Positions 16,229 to 23,799 of a stretch of DNA of 36,095 bases are shown piece after piece. Every line of letters starts with the position of its first letter. The first letter of the stretch is position 1. This DNA is from Scatosoma sp045632265. Its GTDB lineage: Bacteria; Bacillota; Clostridia; Christensenellales; Borkfalkiaceae. A program made the position numbers and the translations under genes. Where the stretch lies: positions 1-36,095 of the forward strand of contig JAZQWG010000021.1 of the NCBI GenBank assembly GCA_045632265.1, read 5' to 3'. The notes below the pieces were generated by a model. It had not been told where the DNA came from. It ran no database searches and saw nothing but the letters and a program-made list of their open reading frames with translations.

Positions 16229-16234
16229 ATAGAT

Positions 16235-17293
16235 ATGAAAAACGAGAACTACTATACGACACGTAATATACAAGACATCGACAAACTTGCCGAACTTTTG
16301 GAAGAACTCCCCTCTTTTTGTGAAGACTATTTTTTGGGGATTGAAAGCCGTACAAGCTGTCAAACTCGCTTGAAATACGCCTATGATTTGCGTATTTTCT
16401 TCGATTTCTTGTGCAAAAAACGTTATAAAAACTATTTACCTACCGATTTGACGCTCGAACATTTAGAGGGCGTTCATCACAACGATATCGAGCTGTTTTT
16501 AAGCTATTTATCCCACTATCAATTCCGTGGGAAGCGCCTTTCGTGCGATGAACGAGCAAAAGCAAGGAAATTGTCGGCTGTACGTGCCCTTTTTAAGTAT
16601 TTTTTCAACCGTGGCATGATTATGGTAGACAATTCCGCAAAAGTCCCCACACCCAAGCAGCATGATAGAGAAATTATCCGTTTGGATGCGGGCGAAGTTT
16701 CCGATCTTATCAACGTTGCGGAAAGCGGAAGTGGGCTTAGCAAGCATGCCGTTGGGTATCATAACAAGACTAAAATCCGTGATACAGCTATTTTAACCTT
16801 ATTTTTAGGCACGGGAATCCGTATTAGCGAGCTCGTTGGCTTGGATAACGACAGCTTTGATTTTTCGGAAAATTCCTTTTTGGTGACGAGAAAAGGCGGA
16901 AATCAAGCAATTTTGTTCTTCTCGGACGAAGTTAAGTACGCTTTGCAAGAATATATCGTTGAAAAATCGAACGATAGCAAAGTTCCCCCTAACGAAAAGG
17001 CGTTTTTTCTTTCCATGCAATACAAACGTATCAACGTGCGTTCTGTTGAAATGCTTGTAAAGAAATACAGCAAAATCGTTTCCCCTCTTAAAAAGATTAC
17101 GCCGCACAAGCTTCGCAGCACGTACGGCACTCGATTGTATAATGAAACGAACGATATTTACGTAGTTGCGGACGTTTTAGGGCATCGTGACGTAAATACC
17201 ACGAAAAAGCACTATGCGGCGATTACGGAAGAGAATAGACGTAGAGTTGCTTCCGCTGTCAAATTGCGCAACGACGAAACTAAGGAAGAATAA
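16235..17293 (+). CDS. Tyrosine recombinase, Xer-like
   Basis: This 352-residue tyrosine recombinase cuts and rejoins DNA through a 3'-phosphotyrosine. The catalytic set is complete: Arg196 in GTGIRISEL, Lys220 in TRKGG, His291 and Arg294 in PHKLRSTYG, His317 in LGHRDVNTT and Tyr327 in KKHYA. The N-terminal core-binding domain spans about 30-160. It is longer than XerC/XerD (about 300) and near the single-recombinase XerS of streptococci; related proteins are common in Clostridia as chromosomal genes. The context (housekeeping genes, no attachment site or phage genes) favours chromosome dimer resolution over a mobile element. An upstream in-frame TTG at 16157 lies before the promoter, so I choose the ATG at 16235. 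Confidence 0.9.
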   Translation: MKNENYYTTRNIQDIDKLAELLEELPSFCEDYFLGIESRTSCQTRLKYAYDLRIFFDFLCKKRYKNYLPTDLTLEHLEGVHHNDIELFLSYLSHYQFRGKRLSCDERAKARKLSAVRALFKYFFNRGMIMVDNSAKVPTPKQHDREIIRLDAGEVSDLINVAESGSGLSKHAVGYHNKTKIRDTAILTLFLGTGIRISELVGLDNDSFDFSENSFLVTRKGGNQAILFFSDEVKYALQEYIVEKSNDSKVPPNEKAFFLSMQYKRINVRSVEMLVKKYSKIVSPLKKITPHKLRSTYGTRLYNETNDIYVVADVLGHRDVNTTKKHYAAITEENRRRVASAVKLRNDETKEE

Positions 17294-17299
17294 TCGTAT

Positions 17300-18553
17300 A
17301 TGTATGATAATCTTCAAAAAGAACTGGAAAAAATCTATATAATTCAGCCGATAACGAAGGAAAACGCCGCAAAATACCGTGTTTTGCAAGAAGAAGCCGT
17401 TTCCTTGATTGAAAGCGCGGGCGCAGTTTACGCAGGCACGATTTATCAAAACGTACACGAAATTAACCCCGCAACCTTTATTGGCTCGGGTAAATTGCAA
17501 GAATTAAGCGAGCGTTTGGACGGTTTAGACGAGATAACGATTTTATTCAACGGCGAACTATCCCCTTCTCAAACCTTAAATATTTCAGCAGCGCTTGACG
17601 ATAGAAAAGTGATTGACCGCACTACGCTTATTTTGGATATCTTTGCGAAAAACGCCAAAAGTAGCGAAGGTAAATTACAGGTAGAACTTGCTCAATTAAA
17701 GTATTTATACCCCCGTTTGAAAGGCAAAGGCACAGCACTTTCCCGTTTGGGTGGTGGCGTTGGCACTCGAGGTCCCGGTGAAACGGTGTTGGAAACGGAT
17801 AGACGATATATCCGTGGACGATTGCACTATTTGGAAACTCGATTAAAAGAAACGGAAAAACGCCGTAGTCAGTTGACTGCACGACGGAAAAAAGACGAAA
17901 TTAAAACGATTGCGCTCGTTGGGTACACAAATACGGGTAAATCCACCCTCCTCAATGCAATTACGGGTGCGGAAACGTACGTTAAAAACGAGCTTTTTGC
18001 CACGCTTGACCCCACTTCTCGTTCCTTTACCATACACGGCGTCGAGTTTTTGCTTGTTGATACGGTTGGTTTCTTGCAAGATTTACCGCACAATTTGATT
18101 GCGGCGTTCAAATCTACGCTTGAAAGCGCTATAAATTGCGATTTGGCTTTGATTGTGTGTGATGCGCAAGGCGAATACGACATGCAACTTGAAACAACTT
18201 TGGAAACGCTTAAGGAATTGTCCTTTGCTTCCCCTTATCTCGTTGTCATGAACAAGAGCGAAGATTGCAAGGATACGTCTGCTTTCCCCTTTGAAAGCGT
18301 GCCTATTTCCGCCAAAAATAAACTGGGCTTGGAGCACTTAAAACGTGAGATTTTCCGCCATTTTGCAAACGAATACATGCTTTGCGAGCTGTTTATCCCC
18401 TACGAAAAATCGAGCGAATACGGCAAGATTAAAGAGTATTTAATCGAAAGAAAAATTGAGTACGGCGACGACGGACAAACGGTTTTTGCCACAATTCCCA
18501 CACGCTTCGCCGATTATTTTCAATCGTATATCAAAAGTTGCACGACAATATAA
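17300..18553 (+). CDS. hflX: Ribosome-associated GTPase HflX
   Basis: HflX binds the 50S subunit and splits stalled or hibernating ribosomes. The 417-residue protein has the N-terminal HflX domain (about 20-120), a linker with SRLGGGVGTRGPGETVLETDRR (about 150-172) and a coiled coil, then the G domain: G1 GYTNTGKST (about 208-216), G3 DTVGF (about 254) and G5 SAK. The G4 motif reads NKSE (318-321) instead of NKxD; the Asp that gives guanine specificity is Glu. It starts 6 bp after the recombinase gene and uses AAGGAAG at the end of that gene as ribosome site, so the two are cotranscribed. Confidence 0.95.
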   Translation: MYDNLQKELEKIYIIQPITKENAAKYRVLQEEAVSLIESAGAVYAGTIYQNVHEINPATFIGSGKLQELSERLDGLDEITILFNGELSPSQTLNISAALDDRKVIDRTTLILDIFAKNAKSSEGKLQVELAQLKYLYPRLKGKGTALSRLGGGVGTRGPGETVLETDRRYIRGRLHYLETRLKETEKRRSQLTARRKKDEIKTIALVGYTNTGKSTLLNAITGAETYVKNELFATLDPTSRSFTIHGVEFLLVDTVGFLQDLPHNLIAAFKSTLESAINCDLALIVCDAQGEYDMQLETTLETLKELSFASPYLVVMNKSEDCKDTSAFPFESVPISAKNKLGLEHLKREIFRHFANEYMLCELFIPYEKSSEYGKIKEYLIERKIEYGDDGQTVFATIPTRFADYFQSYIKSCTTI

Positions 18554-18581
18554 AAGCTGTTGATTTTCATCAACAGCTTTT
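18552..18581. terminator. Bidirectional terminator between hflX and the Cys-rich gene
   Basis: A perfect 13-bp stem (18552-18564 with 18569-18581) has loop TTTC and A4/T4 ends. The hflX stop codon overlaps its left edge. It serves the converging hflX and the minus-strand small gene. Confidence 0.85.
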
Positions 18582-18585
18582 GCTT

Positions 18586-18780
18586 TTATTCTTCGTCGTA
18601 TTCGTCGGGATTTGTGTAAATTTTGTCAATTTTAATGGACGCAACGTCGGGCATATCAATACATTTGCCGCAATTGTCGCAAACTTTGTTGGGATCAAGG
18701 TCGCACTTTTCACATTCCATGCAGCCGATACATTCCCTATCGTATAATACGCATTCCACTTTCAATTTCGATTCTTTCAT
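18586..18780 (-). CDS. Small Cys-rich, metal- or FeS-binding protein
   Basis: The 64-residue protein has eight cysteines, at 10, 17, 20, 23, 26, 34, 37 and 40: a CX2CX2CX2C run followed, after seven residues, by CX2CX2C. This spacing resembles ferredoxin-like or zinc-ribbon sites and should bind a metal or an iron-sulfur cluster. The rest is acidic. GAGGTGA precedes the ATG and a clear promoter lies upstream, so it is a genuine gene with its own transcript. It is divergent from lexA, and both promoters share the 134-bp gap. I know of similar small conserved proteins in Clostridia but not of a proven function. Confidence 0.8.
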   Translation of the reverse strand: MKESKLKVECVLYDRECIGCMECEKCDLDPNKVCDNCGKCIDMPDVASIKIDKIYTNPDEYDEE

Positions 18781-18805
18781 ACGTTCACCTCGCTTACTTA
18801 TATAT

Positions 18806-18833
18806 ATTATAGCATATTTTTTATGAAAATCAA
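18806..18833 (-). promoter_or_regulatory. Promoter of the Cys-rich gene
   Basis: On the minus strand, TTGATT (18833-18828), a 16-bp spacer and TATAAT (18811-18806) with the TGC extension make a strong sigma-A promoter. Confidence 0.75.
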
Positions 18834-18843
18834 CTATTTTATG

Positions 18844-18857
18844 TAAACATTTGTTTG
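18844..18857. promoter_or_regulatory. Probable LexA (SOS) box
   Basis: TAAACATTTGTTTG matches the Gram-positive SOS consensus CGAACRNRYGTTYG at 11 of 14 positions, with the AAC-N4-GTT core intact. It overlaps the lexA -35 box, as expected for autorepression. Confidence 0.6.
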
Positions 18858-18883
18858 CTTTTTATAAAAAAGTGTGTTATAAT
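18855..18883 (+). promoter_or_regulatory. lexA promoter
   Basis: TTGCTT (18855-18860), a 17-bp spacer and TATAAT (18878-18883) precede lexA by about 30 bp. The candidate SOS box covers the -35 element. Confidence 0.75.
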
Positions 18884-18914
18884 GTCATAAACGAAAGAAA
18901 AAAAGGAGTGCGTT

Positions 18915-19517
18915 ATGGTAAGTGAAGAAAAGCTTAATCGAGTGATGGATTATATTCGCAAGTTTACCGAAGAAAACGGCTATACCCCTTCCGTGCGTGA
19001 AATCGGCAAGGAATGCGGAATTAAATCGACGGCAACGGTGCACAGCTATATTGAAAAATTACAAAATAAGGGCTACTTAAATAAAACGGACAACAAAAAG
19101 CGTGCGGTGACAATCGGCAAAGGATCGGGAATCAACGTGCCCCTTTTGGGTGTTGTCACGGCTGGGCAACCGATTTTCGCTTATGAAAATTATGAAGATT
19201 ATTACACCTTCCCCGTTGGTGAGTTCCGTGGCGAAGATTTATTTATGCTTCGTGTACAAGGTACGTCGATGATTGATGCGGGCATTATGGACGGCGATAA
19301 AATTATAGTACGCCGTCAACAAACGGCGGAAAACGGCGAAATCGTCGTGGCGTTTGTCAATGAAGACGAAACGGCGACTGTAAAACGTTTTTATAACCGC
19401 AACGGAAAGATTGTCCTCCACCCCGAAAACGAGCTGTTAGACGATATGGTTTTCGAACTTAACGAAGTGTCCATTATCGGTAAAGTTGTCGGTTTAATGC
19501 GTAATTATCGCGTATAA
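18915..19517 (+). CDS. lexA: LexA repressor
   Basis: LexA represses SOS genes and cleaves itself when RecA is activated. The 200-residue protein has the N-terminal winged helix (about 1-65; TPSVREIGKECGIKSTATVHSYIEKL), the Ala83-Gly84 cleavage bond in VVTAGQP, and the catalytic dyad Ser118 (GTSM) and Lys157 (TVKRF) of the S24 peptidase domain. Its length is typical. AAAGGAG precedes the ATG. It is monocistronic, between its own promoter and a strong terminator, and likely autoregulated through the SOS box upstream. Confidence 0.97.
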   Translation: MVSEEKLNRVMDYIRKFTEENGYTPSVREIGKECGIKSTATVHSYIEKLQNKGYLNKTDNKKRAVTIGKGSGINVPLLGVVTAGQPIFAYENYEDYYTFPVGEFRGEDLFMLRVQGTSMIDAGIMDGDKIIVRRQQTAENGEIVVAFVNEDETATVKRFYNRNGKIVLHPENELLDDMVFELNEVSIIGKVVGLMRNYRV

Positions 19518-19539
19518 CAAGCAAAATAAAGATAAAATT

Positions 19540-19573
19540 AACCCCTAAATTGCATTTTCGCAATTTAGGGGTT
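19540..19573. terminator. Bidirectional terminator between lexA and rluB
   Basis: A perfect 14-bp stem AACCCCTAAATTGC (19540-19553) with its inverse (19560-19573) encloses ATTTTC. T-rich sequence lies on both sides. It ends both lexA and the minus-strand lysA-rluB operon. Confidence 0.9.
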
Positions 19574-19579
19574 TTCTTC

Positions 19580-20284
19580 TTATAAACCTTTCAAATACGC
19601 AATTTCCAAATCGGTAAGTTTACGCACTTCGCCACGATCCAAACCTTTAAGTTTCAAATTTCCGATGCTGACACGCTTCAAAAATTCTACGTTTCTGCCG
19701 ATGGCTTCAAACATACGGCGCACTTGGCGGTTTTTCCCTTCCGTAATCGTGATATGGACTTTGGTGTAAGCCTTATTCGTTTCAACGATGTGCGCTTTGC
19801 ACTTTTTCGTCATAACGCCGTCCAACTCAATGCCCGAACGAATACGGTTAAGGTCTTTTTCCACCATCGTGCCTTCGATACGAGCCATATACGTTTTAGG
19901 AATTTCGCTCGTCGGGTGGGTAAGACGGAAAGCCAAATCACCATCGTTTGTAAGAATTAAAAGCCCTTCCGTTTCATAGTCTAACCTACCAACGGGGAAC
20001 ACTCTACCTGCATCTTCGGGAAGAAAATCCATAACCGTTTTTCGACCTCTATCGTCGGAAACGGTGCAAACAACCCCTTTCGGCTTGTTCATAATATAAT
20101 ATTTTTCCGTCTTTTCTTCACGGGAAACGATAACGTCGTCCACCATAACAACGTCCTTATCTTCCACGCTTGCGCCAAGCGTTGCCACTTTGCCGTTGAT
20201 TTTAATACGTCCTGCCGTAACCATTTCGTCCGCATGACGACGGCTTGCAATTCCTTTGTCGGCTAAATATTTGTTAATTCTCAT
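19580..20284 (-). CDS. rluB: 23S rRNA pseudouridine synthase RluB family
   Basis: The 234-residue enzyme isomerises a specific uridine in the peptidyl-transferase region of 23S rRNA. It has an N-terminal S4 RNA-binding domain (about 1-60; MRINKYLADKGIASRRHADE) and the RsuA/RluB catalytic domain with Asp102 in GRLDYETEGLLILTNDG. The C-terminal KNRQVRRMF block is typical. RluB versus RluE/RsuA rests on similarity and on synteny with scpAB and a dac gene, as for B. subtilis ypuL. It is the last gene of the minus-strand operon. Confidence 0.92.
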   Translation of the reverse strand: MRINKYLADKGIASRRHADEMVTAGRIKINGKVATLGASVEDKDVVMVDDVIVSREEKTEKYYIMNKPKGVVCTVSDDRGRKTVMDFLPEDAGRVFPVGRLDYETEGLLILTNDGDLAFRLTHPTSEIPKTYMARIEGTMVEKDLNRIRSGIELDGVMTKKCKAHIVETNKAYTKVHITITEGKNRQVRRMFEAIGRNVEFLKRVSIGNLKLKGLDRGEVRKLTDLEIAYLKGL

Positions 20285-20312
20285 TTGTAAACCTACTTTT
20301 ATCTATTTTCCT

Positions 20313-21353
20313 TTATAGTTTATATAAATTCCCCGAAAAAAGCAACCGTTTTGATAGATATATTTCAAATTCGCCTACGATTTCATCGTTTTGCAACGTT
20401 TTTTCCTTGGCTTTGCTACGAATTTCAATCAAGCCCTTTTCATCTTGCAACAACGGATAAAAATAATCTTCCTTAACAACGCCGTATTCCCCTATGCTTT
20501 CTATCATAATTTTTTCGTTTTTAGACAGCAGTTTTACGTTCTCATAAGCATTAAAAGCGTCTTCTAAAAGCGTTTTAGAGCGTTCGTACATATTAGGACA
20601 ATTTAGTACGCAACAAACCACCTTCATTTCCCCTTTTTGCGCAGCGGAAACCAAACACCTTCCCGCCGCTTTGGTGTACCCCGTTTTTACACCTATGGCG
20701 TTTTCGTAATTATAAAGCAGCTTATTTTTATTCTTCCAATGCTTATTTTCATAATATTTTGTTGACACAATCTCGCAAAATACGGGATTTTGCATGGCGT
20801 ACACGGTGATAAGGCTTAAATCGCGTGCCGTCGTATAATGATTAGGCGAAGGCAAACCGTGCGGGTTTTCAAAATGGCTGTTAAGCGCACCCGCTTTTTC
20901 CGCCGTCTTGTTCATTTCCGTTGAAAAGCTATTGATTGAGCCGCTACAATGCAAAGCAAGCGCTGTCGCACAATCGTTTCCCGAGCGCAGCATAAGCCCG
21001 TATAAAAGATCTTTTACGGTATATACGTCGCCCGCTTGCAAATATACGGACGAACCTTCAATTCCCACCGCTTGTTTGGGGATAGTTATTTCTTGCTCGA
21101 TATTCGTGCAACGTTCAAGCACGGTTGCGCACGTTAAAATCTTCGTTGTGCTTGCCATAGGCAAGCGAATATCGCCGTGTTCTTCGTACAAAACACGACG
21201 GGTGGAAACTTCCATTACACACTCCGCTTTCGATTGAAAAATAGGCAATTTTTCGGCTGTAGATTTACTGATAGGAACGGACGGCGATATGCACATAACC
21301 GCATACGTGGCGAATATTGAAGAAAAAAGCGTGCGAGAAATAAAGTTTTTCAT
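20313..21353 (-). CDS. D-alanyl-D-alanine carboxypeptidase (S11), DacB/DacF-like
   Basis: This 346-residue low-molecular-weight penicillin-binding protein trims the terminal D-Ala of peptidoglycan stem peptides outside the cell. It has a hydrophobic N-terminus that acts as signal or anchor (about 1-25), then the active-site triads: SxxK at 68-71 (STTK), SxN at 124-126 (SGN) and KTG at 223-225. Its start overlaps the gerW stop by four bases (ATGA), implying translational coupling. Coupling to gerW and nearness to other spore genes suggest a role in spore cortex or sporulation envelope synthesis, like DacB or DacF. Which of the two it matches cannot be settled by eye. Confidence 0.92.
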   Translation of the reverse strand: MKNFISRTLFSSIFATYAVMCISPSVPISKSTAEKLPIFQSKAECVMEVSTRRVLYEEHGDIRLPMASTTKILTCATVLERCTNIEQEITIPKQAVGIEGSSVYLQAGDVYTVKDLLYGLMLRSGNDCATALALHCSGSINSFSTEMNKTAEKAGALNSHFENPHGLPSPNHYTTARDLSLITVYAMQNPVFCEIVSTKYYENKHWKNKNKLLYNYENAIGVKTGYTKAAGRCLVSAAQKGEMKVVCCVLNCPNMYERSKTLLEDAFNAYENVKLLSKNEKIMIESIGEYGVVKEDYFYPLLQDEKGLIEIRSKAKEKTLQNDEIVGEFEIYLSKRLLFSGNLYKL

Positions 21354-21724
21354 TCTTTTTTAGACATAAGCTCCCTTACGATGTCCGTAGCTCGTTCTAT
21401 CAAATTATCAACCGGCTCTTCGCTGATACGGATAATACGACAATCTTTGCCATCGTCGACGAGAAAGCCCATAGGCTTCATGCTGACAACCGCCCCGCTA
21501 CCGCCCGCAAAAGGCATTGCATCCGTTTCTTTTACCACTTTAATATCGCCGTATTCCCCACCGCCCGATAAATTGCCCATCGTCACTTTGGAAAAGGGAA
21601 TCACTTGAAACCCGCTTGCCGTTATAATAGGTTTGCCGATAATCGTATTTACGTCGGCAAGGTTGTCCAAGCTGTGCAATGAAGAATCTATTAAATTATG
21701 GATTTTTTGGTTCTTTTCCGCCAT
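21350..21724 (-). CDS. gerW: Sporulation/germination protein GerW (YtfJ)
   Basis: The 124-residue protein shows the YtfJ family pattern: IIGKPIITASGFQVIPFSKVTMG, a glycine-rich segment (SGGGEYGD; FAGGSGAVVSMKPMGFLV), and a helical C-terminus. In B. subtilis GerW is made in the forespore and is needed for the cortex-lytic enzyme SleB to work on germination. It lies between the DUF2953-type gene and the carboxypeptidase gene, a layout conserved in Clostridia. Its start lies 34 bp inside the upstream gene. AAGGAG is present but an unusually long 14 bases from the ATG. Confidence 0.92.
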   Translation of the reverse strand: MAEKNQKIHNLIDSSLHSLDNLADVNTIIGKPIITASGFQVIPFSKVTMGNLSGGGEYGDIKVVKETDAMPFAGGSGAVVSMKPMGFLVDDGKDCRIIRISEEPVDNLIERATDIVRELMSKKE

Positions 21725-22242
21725 AAAAGTTGTATTTTCTCCTTAATAAATTTGAAAAAGTTTTGCAAAAGAATCAGCAAATTGAAATAGATAACGCAGT
21801 TGAGCGACACACGCAGTTGATCCCCGTCCGTCAGCCATAAATTGTTTTCTATCTTGTCTTTATCGCCGCCGATTGTGAAGAAATAGCCACGCAAAAACGT
21901 ATGCAATACGGACACGGGAAATAGGTATTCTACGCCCGTTTCGGTAGTTAGCGTAAAGCCAAGCAAACGAAAGGTACGGATAAACGAAAAACGTTTTCGC
22001 TCGCTATTTATCTTGGAATACGCGATCAATTTCGCTTTGTTTTTAGATAAATGCAAGGCTATGCCGCCTTGGTAAATGCTCATATACCCACCTACAAGCT
22101 TGATTTTCTTATATAAATAGCTTGCAAAAGCGAATTTACGCCTATTCATATCGTAATGCGCATCAAGCTCGATGACGATAGGCAAGAATAATAAAAACGC
22201 CACGCCAAGAAGGATAATTACAATAAAAAACGGCTTGCCCAT
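21691..22242 (-). CDS. DUF2953-type membrane-anchored protein
   Basis: The 183-residue protein has an N-terminal membrane segment (about 5-26), a soluble middle rich in beta structure, and a second hydrophobic stretch near the C-terminus (about 146-164) before a very basic tail (KRTKK). I assign it to DUF2953 from its size, layout and position between scpB and gerW, where that family is typically found. No enzymatic motif is visible. It overlaps gerW by 34 bp. The ribosome site (GAAAG) is weak. It probably acts at the membrane during sporulation, but this is only inferred from the neighbours. Confidence 0.7.
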   Translation of the reverse strand: MGKPFFIVIILLGVAFLLFLPIVIELDAHYDMNRRKFAFASYLYKKIKLVGGYMSIYQGGIALHLSKNKAKLIAYSKINSERKRFSFIRTFRLLGFTLTTETGVEYLFPVSVLHTFLRGYFFTIGGDKDKIENNLWLTDGDQLRVSLNCVIYFNLLILLQNFFKFIKEKIQLLWRKRTKKSII

Positions 22243-22286
22243 ACTTTCAATATGCGCAAGCCGTGAAAAACTATGTAATTTTAGCC

Positions 22287-22994
22287 TTATTGAATTTTGA
22301 TAATACCGTCTTCAATATCTTTCAAGAAATCGGGAATTGCAAAACCGTCATCCGAAGCGCTTTCCCCTTCGTTTTCTTGTGCGAAATCGGGGTCGGCATC
22401 GGGATCGTAAACGTCTTTTTCATACAAATAATTGCTTTCGGGCACTTGAACGGCGCTCAAGCTTGCAATTCTTTGCATAAGTTCATGATAATCGGGCAAT
22501 TCGTGAAGAGATTTCAACTTGAAACGCTTTAAGAAGTTGTCCGTCGTGGAATATTCCAAAGGTTTACCGATCGTTTCTCTTCTACCGCTGGGATAAATCA
22601 TATCCAAACTCAACAACGTTTGAAGCGCGTAATCGCTGTTTACGCCACGGATACTTTCAAGTTCCGTACGCGTGATAGGTTGCTTGTATGCAATAATAGC
22701 GGCGCATTCCAAAATCGTGCGGGTAAATTCCTTTTCACGGATAGGCGTCAACACTAAAGAAACGGGGTCTTTGAAATCGGGGTTGGTAGCAAATTGCAAT
22801 TTGTGGTTGAAATGCAATAAGCGAATACCACAGTCCCCTGCGTATTTCTTTTCTAATTTAGCGATAGCATCGTCCATGTGGCGTTTGCCCACTTCCAACT
22901 TTTCACGCAACAAATCGATGGGAACTGCGTCCCCCGATGCAAACAAAATTGCCTCAATTATATTCGTCAATTTCTCCAAGTTCTTCGTCCTCAC
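22287..22994 (-). CDS. scpB: Segregation and condensation protein B
   Basis: ScpB is the winged-helix partner that, with the kleisin ScpA, completes the SMC condensin which organises and separates chromosomes. The 235-residue protein has two winged-helix domains (about 5-85 and 90-170; IIEAILFASGDAVPIDLL and AIIAYKQPITRTELESIRGV are typical), then an acidic tail. The start is uncertain: GTG at 22994 gives the full length, but TTG at 22979 gives MEKLTNIIEAILFASG, which fits the family better and has a GAGGA site upstream. Either start overlaps the end of scpA. Confidence 0.93.
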   Translation of the reverse strand: MRTKNLEKLTNIIEAILFASGDAVPIDLLREKLEVGKRHMDDAIAKLEKKYAGDCGIRLLHFNHKLQFATNPDFKDPVSLVLTPIREKEFTRTILECAAIIAYKQPITRTELESIRGVNSDYALQTLLSLDMIYPSGRRETIGKPLEYSTTDNFLKRFKLKSLHELPDYHELMQRIASLSAVQVPESNYLYEKDVYDPDADPDFAQENEGESASDDGFAIPDFLKDIEDGIIKIQ

Positions 22995-23772
22995 TTCTAT
23001 TGGGATTTTTCTTAATCATAATCGAAGAAAACAGTTCTTCCTGTTCTACGATAATAAATTGGTGCTTTAATAATTCGAGCAGCGCTTGAAAGGTGGTGAC
23101 AATTTCAGGAACGCTGGAATTTTCATCGAAAAGTTCTTCAAAAACGGTGCTTTCTTGCTCCGTCATACGCTTACGAATATGGTCGATTTTATCGCGCACC
23201 GTAAAGGTGTCTTTGGGAATTTCACGGGGCGGCGGTGCGCTACGGCGTTGGCTTTCCAAACGAAGCATCATCTTTGTAAATGCGTTCATAAGCCCGTCCA
23301 AAGTCATATCCGTATATTGCACTTGCACGGCGGAAAATTCTTTATCAGGCGATTTGAATATGTAGCCAACCGTTTCCCTTTCCTTTAACTTTTCCGCTTC
23401 CTCTTTAATCATCTTGTATTCTTCCAAGGCTTGGATAAGTTCTTGTTCGGGATCGTCGTTATTCCAGTCATCGTCCACTATTCCATCATCGGGCGGCGGC
23501 ACAAGGCTACGAGCTTTAATATCGATAATGGTTGCGGCAATATTCAGATATTCGCTCGCTTTATCAACGTCCAAGAAAGGCAATCCTTTCATATATGAAA
23601 GGAATTGTTCGGTGACTTGCGAAACGAAAACGTCTTTAATTTCAATGCGTTCTTCCTTGATAAGGTGAAGCAACAAGTCCAACGGACCTTCAAAATTATC
23701 AAGTATCGTCGTATAATCTACGTCCGTTTCAAAATTTCTAACGGATTCTGTTGTCAATTTTTCTTTTTCCAA
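22954..23772 (-). CDS. scpA: Segregation and condensation protein A (kleisin)
   Basis: ScpA bridges the SMC heads. The 272-residue protein has the N-terminal signature FEGPLDLLLHLIKEERIEIKDV (about 29-50), the helical YLNIAATIIDIKARSLVPP segment and a C-terminal winged helix (about 205-255). Translation starts with TTG at 23772 behind AAGGGG. It lies 27 bp after lysA and overlaps scpB, so the three are one operon. Confidence 0.95.
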   Translation of the reverse strand: MEKEKLTTESVRNFETDVDYTTILDNFEGPLDLLLHLIKEERIEIKDVFVSQVTEQFLSYMKGLPFLDVDKASEYLNIAATIIDIKARSLVPPPDDGIVDDDWNNDDPEQELIQALEEYKMIKEEAEKLKERETVGYIFKSPDKEFSAVQVQYTDMTLDGLMNAFTKMMLRLESQRRSAPPPREIPKDTFTVRDKIDHIRKRMTEQESTVFEELFDENSSVPEIVTTFQALLELLKHQFIIVEQEELFSSIMIKKNPNRSEDEELGEIDEYN

Positions 23773-23799
23773 AATAGAATTCCCCTTGATGTTTTTAGG

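Noticed and set aside
16157..16234. Earlier TTG start for the recombinase
   Set aside because: The region contains the -35 and -10 boxes, has no ribosome site, and encodes a hydrophobic peptide not expected in a recombinase.
16235..17293. Integrase of a mobile element
   Set aside because: No att-like direct repeats, tRNA gene, excisionase or phage genes lie nearby, and hflX follows after 6 bp in the same operon.
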